Assembly: GCA_014238195.1 (NCBI GenBank)
Contig: JABABO010000155.1
Location: forward strand, 1-11,024
Direction of reading: 5' to 3'
Source: Kordiimonadaceae bacterium
GTDB taxonomy: Bacteria; Pseudomonadota; Alphaproteobacteria; Sphingomonadales; Kordiimonadaceae
Length of the DNA stretch: 11,024 nucleotides
The position numbers and the translations under genes were made by a program. The notes under the pieces were generated by a model. That model saw only the letters and a list, made by a program, of their open reading frames with translations. It ran no database searches and was not told the DNA's origin. Of this stretch, positions 1 to 6,312 are shown piece by piece. Every line of letters begins with the position of its first letter. Positions within the stretch are counted from its first letter, which is position 1.

Positions 1-24
1 ATACAAACAAATGAAAAATGTGGT

Positions 25-43
25 GTCAAGAAGAAAGCTTGAC
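25..43 (-). terminator. Possible weak terminator after the symporter gene
   Basis: On the minus strand, GTCAAG and CTTGAC form a perfect 6-bp stem around a 7-base loop, about 30 bases beyond the symporter stop codon. A run of five T follows about six bases after the stem (complement of 15-19). The stem is short and the T-run is offset, so this is only a candidate end of the symporter transcript. Confidence 0.3.
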
Positions 44-73
44 TGAAGTATATTCTTAAATATAGAGCAAAAC

Positions 74-1483
74 CTATGATGCCCGCAAAGGGGTATATTT
101 GCGATACATCACCGAGAGTGTCGAGATCAAACTCAAGGCGCAAAACAGAAATAGGTCCATGCGAACACCCATCACTGTATCGGGAACAACGGCAAACAAC
201 GACAGAAGAAAAACAATAAGTCCAATCGCTGAGCTGTAAATAATCTCTTTACCCAGAGGCTGCGAGACAAGAACAGCCGCAATCACCAGAGGACCTAATA
301 ACGATGTGCCCGCGAAACTGACCCTTGCTAACAACACCAACTGATCATTACTTATAATCGCTACCCCCAAAGACGTCAGGGCAAAAGCAACAATTATATA
401 CCGCATGCGTTTCATGGCCTGATTATTATCATCTGACAGCATGGACCGACATTCATTACCAAAGGCAAAAATCTGAGAGTCCGCTGTTGAAATCGACGCT
501 GCAATCAAGCCGATCGCAACAGTCGCTGCAATGAAGGGCAATTGATCATGGATCAAAACCTGTGCCAAAAAGTCCGTTGTAGAAAGATCAGAATAACGCG
601 CCGCGCCATACATACCAATAGGAATGATTGATAACAATAACACAACGGCGAAAATACCCAGCATCACTGACATCCGTTTCATCGACGTAAGGTCTTTCAT
701 GATGACCAAACGTACCGTCACCTGAGGCTGGGTCACGGGTACCATCACAATCACTATCATTGATGCCACAAGAAACTGGGTTGTAAATAATCCTTGCGGC
801 CCCGGGACAGAAAGCAAGGCTTCATCAACTTTCGCAACTTTCTGAAACATTTCGGGTACGCCCCCAAAATATTGAACACAGCTAACGGCAACAATAATGG
901 TTACCGTCAACAGTATCACCCCCTGAATAGCGTCTGCATAAACAATTGCTTTCAGGCCCCCTGCTTCGCTATAAGCTAACATAACCATCACCATAAGGGC
1001 CGCCCATCCCCATATGGGTAATAAGTCTGGAAAAGTTGCGCTTAGAAAAATGCTGATCCCGCGAATCTGAACGGCGACATAGGGCACTAAGAAAATGAAA
1101 ACCCCAATAAGATATAAAAAGCCAGCCTGTTTTGTGCCATAACAATCCCGCATGAGGCCCGCCACCCCTTCAAAGCCTTTTTCAAAAGCTTTCCGGCGCA
1201 AATAAAAACCAAACCATAAAATAACAAACGCAAAAACCGCATCTGAAACCGCAAGAAATATCCATGCACCAATTCCATGTTGACGAAAAAAATCTGGCAT
1301 CCCCATCAGGGTAAAGGTACTGAATAGTGTCGCGGCGACTGTCAAGCACCCCAGAACGATACCGAGGTCCGAACCACCCATAGCAAAGTCTTCATCAGAC
1401 TTGTTGTTTTTTCGAGCCCCGATTGTTGCGTAAACTAAAGACCCTAAGTAAAGGCTTCCCAGAATAAAAAACCACACATTCAT
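74..1483 (-). CDS. Sodium:solute symporter (SSS family)
   Basis: A 469-residue polytopic membrane protein of the solute:sodium symporter family, expected in the inner membrane to take up an organic acid or similar solute with Na+. It starts with a hydrophobic helix and has about 12-13 predicted membrane segments by eye. The SSS signature is visible as GGLKAIVYADAIQ (residues 175-187), and ISTADSQ (331-337) matches the conserved helix that contributes to the Na2 sodium site. Length fits the family. The ATG at 1483 overlaps the stop of the upstream small membrane gene by 4 bases (ATGA), so the two are translationally coupled. Position beside a Rieske oxygenase and a nicotinate-type ring-degradation operon suggests the solute is the heterocyclic carboxylate or its precursor. 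That is inference; SSS substrate cannot be read from sequence. Confidence 0.92.
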   Translation of the reverse strand: MNVWFFILGSLYLGSLVYATIGARKNNKSDEDFAMGGSDLGIVLGCLTVAATLFSTFTLMGMPDFFRQHGIGAWIFLAVSDAVFAFVILWFGFYLRRKAFEKGFEGVAGLMRDCYGTKQAGFLYLIGVFIFLVPYVAVQIRGISIFLSATFPDLLPIWGWAALMVMVMLAYSEAGGLKAIVYADAIQGVILLTVTIIVAVSCVQYFGGVPEMFQKVAKVDEALLSVPGPQGLFTTQFLVASMIVIVMVPVTQPQVTVRLVIMKDLTSMKRMSVMLGIFAVVLLLSIIPIGMYGAARYSDLSTTDFLAQVLIHDQLPFIAATVAIGLIAASISTADSQIFAFGNECRSMLSDDNNQAMKRMRYIIVAFALTSLGVAIISNDQLVLLARVSFAGTSLLGPLVIAAVLVSQPLGKEIIYSSAIGLIVFLLSLFAVVPDTVMGVRMDLFLFCALSLISTLSVMYRKYTPLRAS

Positions 1484-1812
1484 GACTGAACCTTTGACTT
1501 TTTTTGTTCTTTTTCAGTTTCTTCACATCCAGGATGAACGAAAGCACCAATTAAATTCAATATAACAACCGCAACCGCGATCAAAATACTGGTCCATAAC
1601 GTCCAAGGCACACCCATAAACATCGGTTCATAAATGCCTTGCGATAGCACCAAGGGCGAAAAACACAATGCCACTAAAATAAGAACACCTGCGCAGCACA
1701 AACCCCAAACCCGTTTTTTCCAGTCCTTTATCATTCCCATATCTCTATGTATGTTTTGAGTTCTTGAATTCATTATAATTATCTTTTTGATCACATCAGG
1801 ATATCTTGACAT
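1480..1812 (-). CDS. Small two-helix membrane protein, symporter partner (DUF3311-like)
   Basis: A small protein with two hydrophobic segments (about residues 35-57 and 70-93) and a highly charged lysine/glutamate-rich tail. This layout, directly upstream of and overlapping an SSS symporter gene, is typical of DUF3311-type accessory subunits, but I assign the family from layout rather than a clear motif. The full frame gives 110 residues from ATG 1812, where a GGAG lies 10 bases upstream. Family members are usually nearer 70-90 residues, so the in-frame ATG at 1740 (86 residues, starting MGMIKDWKK) is a credible alternative. It would also leave a more normal leader after a promoter near 1830-1858. 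It probably assists stability or assembly of the symporter. Confidence 0.68.
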   Translation of the reverse strand: MSRYPDVIKKIIIMNSRTQNIHRDMGMIKDWKKRVWGLCCAGVLILVALCFSPLVLSQGIYEPMFMGVPWTLWTSILIAVAVVILNLIGAFVHPGCEETEKEQKKSKVQS

Positions 1813-1834
1813 ATATCAAATACTCCATTACCAT
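1806..1834 (+). promoter_or_regulatory. Candidate promoter of the Rieske oxygenase gene
   Basis: A perfect TTGACA -35 (1806-1811) is followed after 17 bases by TACCAT (1829-1834, 4 of 6 to TATAAT); CATAAT at 1832-1837 is a better -10 but with 20-base spacing. Transcription would begin near 1841, inside the palindromic site at 1836-1855, the usual geometry for repression. It overlaps the start of the divergent small membrane gene. Confidence 0.45.
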
Positions 1835-1858
1835 AATTGTTAGCATACAAACAATCAA
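1830..1858 (-). promoter_or_regulatory. Candidate promoter of the transport operon
   Basis: On the minus strand TTGATT (complement of 1853-1858) is followed after 17 bases by TATGGT (complement of 1830-1835). The palindromic site at 1836-1855 would fill the spacer, so one bound regulator could block both divergent promoters. TTGAAT further upstream with TATGCT is an alternative pair at 19-base spacing. Neither is strong. Confidence 0.3.
1836..1855. promoter_or_regulatory. Candidate MarR operator, site 1 (transport/Rieske divergent region)
   Basis: The 20 bases ATTGTTAGCATACAAACAAT have perfect 6-base inverted arms (ATTGTT / AACAAT) and pair at 8 of 10 positions. They match the site at 3724-3743 at 16 of 20 positions, and each site is two bases from the perfect palindrome ATTGTTAGTATACTAACAAT. 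It lies between the divergent symporter and Rieske genes, next to the -10 region of both. The MarR protein encoded at 3076-3507 is the obvious binder, by inference. Confidence 0.65.
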
Positions 1859-1928
1859 TAATAAACATTCAATAATTTTTTTGTTTTATGAAAACCCTAA
1901 AAAGTATGTTTAAAATAAGGAAAATTTG

Positions 1929-2972
1929 ATGACTTTTGTCAAAAACACATGGTATGTGGCCGCTTGGTCCCTAGAAATTGGTCGTCACCTGACGCCGCGC
2001 ACGATTTTAAATGAAAACATCGTCTTGTACCGTATTGAAGACGAACGGGTCATAGCCTTTTTGGATGTCTGCCCGCATCGCAAATTACCCCTGTCGCAGG
2101 GGCGATTGAAAGGGGATGCCATTGAATGTGGTTACCACGGCGTCACGTTTGATTATAGTGGTCAATGTATCCGTATCCCAGGACAAGATCATATCCCCTA
2201 TAGTGCCAAAGTGGTCAAGAAATATGCCGTAGCAGAAAGAATGGGTATGGTTTGGATATGGATGGGGGATGAAGAAGACGCCAATGAAGACGATATTTTC
2301 GACCTGCCACAATATCATGACCCTAATTGGAGCGCTGCGCATGGCGATGCATTAGAATATGATGCGCATTACATGTTGCTCGCAGATAACCTCTGCGACC
2401 CGGCCCACGTAAGTTTTGTTCATCAATCAACACTCGGTAATGAAGAAGGCGAAAATATACCCGTTATAACAAAAAAAGACGGCAACAGTGTCATCACCCA
2501 TCGCTGGATATTGGATAGCAATCCTATTCCTATATTTCAAAAGTTTGGTGATTTTAAAGGCAAGGTGGATCGTTGGCATTATTATTATTATTATGCGCCA
2601 AATATTGCCATTATTGACTTTGGTAGCGCTGATGCTGGTACAGGTGCCCCTGAAGGGGATCGCAGTAACTGCATCCAGATTTACGCCTGTCATTTCATGA
2701 CACCCGTGACAGAAACCAAAACGCTTGATTACTGGATGCATGTGAAAAACTTTATTCCACAGGATCTGACGGTAAACGAAAAATTATCCGACCAATTCCG
2801 CATTGCGTTCGCAGAAGATAAAGAAATATTGGAAGGATGTCAGCGCGAAGAATCTGCGTCCCACACTTGGAGACCAATCAGGTTAGCCATCGACAAAGGC
2901 CCTCAGCGCATGCGCAAAATCGTCGATGATTTGATCGCAGCAGAGCAACCCCCAGAGCAACCCCCAGAGTAA
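1929..2972 (+). CDS. Rieske non-heme iron oxygenase, VanA/DdmC type
   Basis: A 347-residue terminal oxygenase of the Rieske mononuclear iron family, using O2 and electrons from a ferredoxin for hydroxylation or oxidative demethylation. The Rieske [2Fe-2S] ligands are C48-x-H50 and C67-x2-H70. The catalytic iron site is visible as DNLCDPAH..H with H160 and H165, D157 as the likely electron-bridge aspartate, and D297 (AEDKEILEG) as the probable third iron ligand. Length fits the vanillate/dicamba O-demethylase group, which lack a reductase domain. The ferredoxin and reductase encoded at 8711-10074 are plausible donors. I chose ATG 1929, eight bases after AAGG, over the adjacent TTG at 1926. Five consecutive Tyr codons lie at 2580-2594, and the C-terminus is encoded by a 12-bp tandem repeat that also supplies the stop. 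Substrate is unknown; a pyridine or methylated/methoxylated precursor is a guess from context. Confidence 0.94.
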   Translation: MTFVKNTWYVAAWSLEIGRHLTPRTILNENIVLYRIEDERVIAFLDVCPHRKLPLSQGRLKGDAIECGYHGVTFDYSGQCIRIPGQDHIPYSAKVVKKYAVAERMGMVWIWMGDEEDANEDDIFDLPQYHDPNWSAAHGDALEYDAHYMLLADNLCDPAHVSFVHQSTLGNEEGENIPVITKKDGNSVITHRWILDSNPIPIFQKFGDFKGKVDRWHYYYYYAPNIAIIDFGSADAGTGAPEGDRSNCIQIYACHFMTPVTETKTLDYWMHVKNFIPQDLTVNEKLSDQFRIAFAEDKEILEGCQREESASHTWRPIRLAIDKGPQRMRKIVDDLIAAEQPPEQPPE

Positions 2973-3000
2973 CCCGCAGAGTAACCCGCAGAACAAACAA
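2941..3000 (+). repeat. 12-bp tandem repeat across the Rieske stop codon
   Basis: Four 12-base units, CAGAGCAACCCC twice (2941-2964) then CAGAGTAACCCG twice (2965-2988), followed by a decayed fifth (CAGAACAAACAA). The first units encode the repeated EQPP tail. A C-to-T difference in unit 3 creates the TAA stop at 2970-2972, and unit 4 carries the same in-frame TAA. Confidence 0.9.
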
Positions 3001-3050
3001 CGGAAATATCTGAAACGTAACCCCAAATTTAACCCGTTGATTAAAGATGA

Positions 3051-3077
3051 AACGAGGCCTGCTCAGGTCTTGTTTTT
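3051..3077 (+). terminator. Rho-independent terminator after the Rieske gene
   Basis: AACGAGGCCT (3051-3060) pairs with AGGTCTTGTT (3065-3074) as a 10-bp stem with two G-U pairs and a GCTC loop, and the sequence continues into a run of T at 3073-3077. It sits between the convergent Rieske and marR genes and overlaps the marR stop codon. On the minus strand the two G-U pairs become A-C mismatches, so it works best for the plus strand. Confidence 0.7.
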
Positions 3078-3507
3078 ATGTAATTTTCTTAAGATATTTC
3101 AGCAGAATTTTCTGTTCAGATTTTTTCAGAGGCTTCAGAGTCTCTTCCGTGATTTTGCGACCTAATTCAATAGCGTCTTCAATAACGGCTAAGCCCTGCT
3201 CAGTTAATTCGATAAGAATACGTCTCTTATCCTTGATATCTGGGAAAGTTCTGATGTAGCCTCGTTTATTAAGGCGTTCAACAACCCCTTTAATGGTCGC
3301 TACATCTACCGCCGTTTTCCGCCCTAGCAGATTCTGAGAACAAGCGCCCAACTGCTTCAATTTAACCAGCACTGAAAATTGCGTTGGGGTCAGAGATTCA
3401 TTAATATGTGCAGCAAAAATATTGGCATGACGCTGATTGATCAACCGCATGAGAAAGCCTATCTGATCCTCAAGGATATAGTCGTTTTTATTTTCCTCTG
3501 TCATCAT
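3076..3507 (-). CDS. MarR-family transcriptional regulator
   Basis: A 143-residue regulator with the MarR winged-helix layout: N-terminal dimerisation helix (about residues 9-38), a LTPTQFSVLVKL segment (39-50), the helix-turn-helix with recognition helix at about 56-80 (NLLGRKTAVDVATIKGVVERL), and a wing carrying the family's D-x-R-R-like stretch (IKDKRRILIELTEQG, 91-105). Most MarR proteins bind a 16-20-bp palindrome near their target promoters and release it on binding an aromatic ligand. It sits between the Rieske gene and the hnr operon, and both flanking promoter regions carry the same 20-bp palindrome. It is therefore the likely local repressor, induced by the substrate or an intermediate. 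A GGGAAG about ten bases upstream supports the ATG at 3507; a second ATG follows immediately. Confidence 0.92.
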   Translation of the reverse strand: MMTEENKNDYILEDQIGFLMRLINQRHANIFAAHINESLTPTQFSVLVKLKQLGACSQNLLGRKTAVDVATIKGVVERLNKRGYIRTFPDIKDKRRILIELTEQGLAVIEDAIELGRKITEETLKPLKKSEQKILLKYLKKIT

Positions 3508-3698
3508 ATGAATGACTTCCCAAAATTGCTGCTAGATTATGACCACCAAGCTTTTGTATAGCCTGTAATAGAATAAACCTAAAACTTTTTTCGTAATTTA
3601 TCTTACAAAAAAGCCCCACAGTCATTGATCCGCTCTCCACGGAAAGTGCAAAATTTTTCAAGAATATCTATGATTTTAGCATAAATTATTGACCACTA

Positions 3699-3727
3699 TT
3701 GACAAAAGCTTCGGAATGAAATATTTA
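3699..3727 (+). promoter_or_regulatory. Candidate promoter of the hnr operon
   Basis: A perfect TTGACA -35 at 3699-3704 is followed after 17 bases by TATTTA (3722-3727), a weak -10. The palindromic site at 3724-3743 overlaps and extends just downstream of it. TATACT (3732-3737) inside the palindrome is a stronger -10 sequence but lacks a good -35. Either way the operator would block RNA polymerase. Confidence 0.5.
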
Positions 3728-3743
3728 TTAGTATACTAACAAT
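3724..3743. promoter_or_regulatory. Candidate MarR operator, site 2 (hnr promoter)
   Basis: The 20 bases TTTATTAGTATACTAACAAT contain the perfect 12-bp palindrome TTAGTATACTAA (3728-3739) and differ at two positions from the perfect 20-bp palindrome ATTGTTAGTATACTAACAAT. They match site 1 (1836-1855) at 16 of 20. The site lies immediately at or after the -10 of the hnr promoter in the marR-hnr divergent region, so it could also serve marR autoregulation. Confidence 0.7.
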
Positions 3744-3834
3744 ATATTTTGTTCACATATCCTTCATTCAAACCGCTATGTGAAGGCCCAGAACAAAATA
3801 AAATGCGCATAAACTGCACAAGGAATACCACGTC

Positions 3835-5352
3835 ATGAGTCCCGAAAACACTTCAGATCCTAAAAACGCAGCGCTCAGCATGACCGAACGTTTTGGCGCC
3901 CGGGAAGCTGATGGAATCGTTAGATGTGATGCCTGTCCCGTCTTATGCCGGATAAGACCTGGTAAATCAGGGGCCTGTGGCAGATATTCGAACAGTGAAG
4001 GGGAATTAACCCGCACAGACCCGCTTGTTTTGGTGCAAAAAACCTTAGAAGACGGGGATACTATGATTCCCTTCAATGATGGTGCCAGCGAGTGGGATGG
4101 AAATCTGATCAGGAATGAAACATTTGTAACCGCCATAGGGTCTGGCACCACGTATCCCGATTATAAACCTGCCCCTTTTATTGTTTCTACTGATTATAAA
4201 GGTTTAGACACAGTGACCGTGGTGAGCGAAGGGATATTCTCATATTGCGGTGTCAAAATTAAAATTGATACGGATAAGCATCTGGGCCATGAAACATCAG
4301 CAGTTTACTGTAAAGGGGAACGGGTAGGTCATGTGACCACGGGTGAATATGGTTCCCAAATGTTATCGTTGGGGGGGGTCAATCACCTGACGGGCGGCAG
4401 CAAAAAAGAAGGGCGAATTACCTGTGAAACCTTGCTTGCTTTATGTAATCGCGGTGCTGTGGAATTAACTATTGACGGCGGGAGTAGTGTCATTGTCGAG
4501 GCGGGTAAGGCGCCAATTATCGACGGCGTAAAAGAACAACGAATGAGGGTTGGTTGTGGATCGGCAACCATTGGTATCTTCGCCCAGCAATGGCATGGTC
4601 ACGTAGATGATGTGATTGTGGTGGATGAGCACATCACTGGTGTATTATCAGAACATCAGGCCGGTAAATGCCTTAACATTCCGCCGTCAGGAATCAAAGT
4701 CAATGGTCGGCGGTCTACGCCAGGCCGTTATTTCAATGTAGCCAACCCGGGATTGGGCTGGGGGGGAACCGATATTGTTGATCCTCTTTCCATTATAAAA
4801 GATATCGACCAGAATGTCGCTCGCCCGGGTCAAACTTTACTCTTAACCACGACGACTGGTGAGGAAAGTTCATTCTTTACCTTAAATAACGACTATCAGC
4901 TGGTTCAGACAGAAATGCCCGCTGAGATTAGCAAAGTTGTCAACCGTATCGGAGAAAATTGCGAGCCTTCACTCTGTTCTGTAATATTCATTGGCGGGGC
5001 TGGCGGTTCTTTACGGGCTGGCGTCACCGAAAATCCAGTTAAATTGACCCGATCCGTCAAACAAAGTTTAACAAGGGTCTCGATGGGCGGGTCGCCCGTC
5101 TATATTTGGCCAGGCGGTGGCATCACAATTATGGTCGATGTGACCCGTATGCCGACCAACTCTTTTGGATATGTTCCCACACCAGCTATTGTGGCACCCA
5201 TTGAGTTTACCCTGCCCAAAGACCTATACCAAGAATTGGGGGGGCATATGGATTATATCGTGTCTCTGGGCTCTGTCATGGAGCAGTTTGGCGAAGACGC
5301 CCGCAAAGATAATTGGATACCAGCCAACCCTTGGCCTTTAGAAAAGCAGTAA
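3835..5352 (+). CDS. hnr: 6-hydroxynicotinate reductase homologue (ferredoxin-dependent)
   Basis: A 505-residue iron-sulfur protein recognised as the Hnr family. In E. barkeri, Hnr reduces 6-hydroxynicotinate to 1,4,5,6-tetrahydro-6-oxonicotinate with reduced ferredoxin and was reported to hold a covalent flavin, one [2Fe-2S] and two [4Fe-4S] clusters. Here the N-terminus has C31-x2-C34-P-x2-C38-x9-C48 in a CxxCPxxC..GxxGxCGRY context, a clear Fe-S motif. The whole protein has exactly 12 cysteines (also 138, 159, 197, 204, 241, 279, 376, 381), enough for three clusters. Glycine-rich segments follow (GGAGGSLRAG at 387-396, WPGGG at 425-429). AAGGAA nine bases upstream supports ATG 3835. It is the first gene of the long operon, and the enamidase downstream strongly supports the assignment. 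The precise substrate could be an analogue of 6-hydroxynicotinate. The gene carries G8 and G7 tracts. Confidence 0.87.
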   Translation: MSPENTSDPKNAALSMTERFGAREADGIVRCDACPVLCRIRPGKSGACGRYSNSEGELTRTDPLVLVQKTLEDGDTMIPFNDGASEWDGNLIRNETFVTAIGSGTTYPDYKPAPFIVSTDYKGLDTVTVVSEGIFSYCGVKIKIDTDKHLGHETSAVYCKGERVGHVTTGEYGSQMLSLGGVNHLTGGSKKEGRITCETLLALCNRGAVELTIDGGSSVIVEAGKAPIIDGVKEQRMRVGCGSATIGIFAQQWHGHVDDVIVVDEHITGVLSEHQAGKCLNIPPSGIKVNGRRSTPGRYFNVANPGLGWGGTDIVDPLSIIKDIDQNVARPGQTLLLTTTTGEESSFFTLNNDYQLVQTEMPAEISKVVNRIGENCEPSLCSVIFIGGAGGSLRAGVTENPVKLTRSVKQSLTRVSMGGSPVYIWPGGGITIMVDVTRMPTNSFGYVPTPAIVAPIEFTLPKDLYQELGGHMDYIVSLGSVMEQFGEDARKDNWIPANPWPLEKQ

Positions 5353-5385
5353 CCCCTATTAGTGCAACGAACGAGTTTGATCGCA

Positions 5386-6312
5386 ATGTCATTTCCTTTA
5401 AAAACCATAGAAACAGGACACGGCGGAACCGCGAGTTGGCTTCCAGATAACAGGTTACACTTGCAGCAAGGCCCCATCAATCTTGTGATTAAAGCCTATG
5501 GACCTGACATTGCGGTTTATAAATCATACAAGAAAGCCATAGCAGGATTTGAGGATATTCTCCCCGGCCTAGTTCAAAACCTGCCGCTTTTAAGACAGCC
5601 TGTTAACCACAGAGACCACAGAGCCCACAGAACTCACAGAACACAGATTGAGGATTGCCCAACAGCACAAAGAATGCTGAAAGCCGTTTCATGCTATGAT
5701 CATATCTTTGTCACACCAATGGCTTCGGTCGCAGGGGCTGTTGCTGATGAAATTTTATCCATCATGTATGACGTGCTAGGTATTGAAAAAATTCTAGTAA
5801 ATAATGGCGGGGATATTGCGATTTATCTAGCGCAAAACCAGACCATAAATATTGGCGTTGTGCCATGCTTAGCCGAGGCAATAGCCGAGGCAAAGATTAC
5901 AGTGACAGCCCAAGACCAAATCGGCGGTATCGCCACCAGCGGCTGGAATGGCAATTCTTATTCTCTCGGCATCGCTGACGCTGTTACAGTTTTAGCCCCA
6001 AATGCTGCAAATGCTGACGTGGCGGCTACATTGATCGCCAATAAAGTCAATGTTGACGATAAAGCGATCAGGCGAAAGCCAGCATACGAACTGGATGACC
6101 ATTCTGACCTTAGTCATCGGCTTGTGACAGTCCGCGTCGATCCTTTGCCTGAGATTAAAATCAAAACAGCTTTGAATAAGGGGCTAGATTTCGCTTATGA
6201 GCTAGTCCGCAAAAGGCATATTTCTAGTGTTCTTCTGTCCCTGCAGGGGCAATGGGCGAGCACTGATGAAACACTCATGCAAAAAAATAACAGGAAAATA
6301 ATTAATGTTTAA
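5386..6312 (+). CDS. UPF0280 family protein (ApbE-like), possible flavin-handling partner of Hnr
   Basis: A UPF0280 protein, a family of ApbE-like fold whose biochemical role is not settled. Family landmarks, numbered from ATG 5386: QQGPINLVI (28-36), FVTPMASVAGAVADEI (108-123), VNNGGDIAIYL (138-148, like ApbE VNAGGD), GIATSGWNGNSYSLGIADAVTVLAP (181-205) and ANADVAATLIANKVN (208-222). The D and T of the last match the ApbE D-x3-T metal-site pattern. ApbE proteins transfer FMN covalently to a Thr/Ser of partner proteins. Since E. barkeri Hnr has covalent flavin, a maturation role is a reasonable inference. A His-Arg-rich insertion (74-86) comes from a 9-bp repeat. Start is uncertain: GTG 5362 would add 8 residues, and neither start has a strong RBS. 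It lies 33 bases after hnr (9 from the GTG) and overlaps the next gene by 8 bases. Confidence 0.87.
   Translation: MSFPLKTIETGHGGTASWLPDNRLHLQQGPINLVIKAYGPDIAVYKSYKKAIAGFEDILPGLVQNLPLLRQPVNHRDHRAHRTHRTQIEDCPTAQRMLKAVSCYDHIFVTPMASVAGAVADEILSIMYDVLGIEKILVNNGGDIAIYLAQNQTINIGVVPCLAEAIAEAKITVTAQDQIGGIATSGWNGNSYSLGIADAVTVLAPNAANADVAATLIANKVNVDDKAIRRKPAYELDDHSDLSHRLVTVRVDPLPEIKIKTALNKGLDFAYELVRKRHISSVLLSLQGQWASTDETLMQKNNRKIINV
5605..5646 (+). repeat. In-frame 9-bp repeat (NNN-CAC-AGA) inside the UPF0280 gene
   Basis: Four tandem 9-base units of the form NNNCACAGA (5605-5640) plus a partial ACACAG encode NHRDHRAHRTHRT. The stretch sits in the linker between the LPLLRQPV segment and the conserved TAQRMLKAV / FVTPMASVAGAVADEI core. 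CACAGA-type short repeats of this kind occur, as I recall, scattered in many environmental bacterial genomes, usually between genes. Confidence 0.85.

Larger units (their letters stand above)
3508..3834. other. Intergenic regulatory region between marR and hnr
   Basis: This 327-base AT-rich stretch separates the divergent marR and hnr genes. Toward hnr it holds the candidate promoter and palindromic site listed separately. An imperfect inverted repeat lies at 3585-3613 (CTTTTTT-C-GTAA against TTACAAAAAAG), and ATTGAC occurs twice exactly 10 bases apart at 3688-3703. I could not place a convincing marR promoter and see no gene here. Confidence 0.6.

Noticed and set aside
51..64. TATATT-CTTA-AATATA hairpin after the symporter gene
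   Set aside because: Six A-T pairs only, with no T-run; too weak to call as a terminator.
2427..2741. 104-residue minus-strand open frame with an isoleucine run
   Set aside because: The isoleucine run is the antisense reading of the TAT repeat in the Rieske gene; no independent evidence.
3768..4151. 127-residue minus-strand open frame opposite the hnr start
   Set aside because: It overlaps the Fe-S motif region of hnr on the other strand and shows no domain; the hnr frame has a ribosome binding site and family match.
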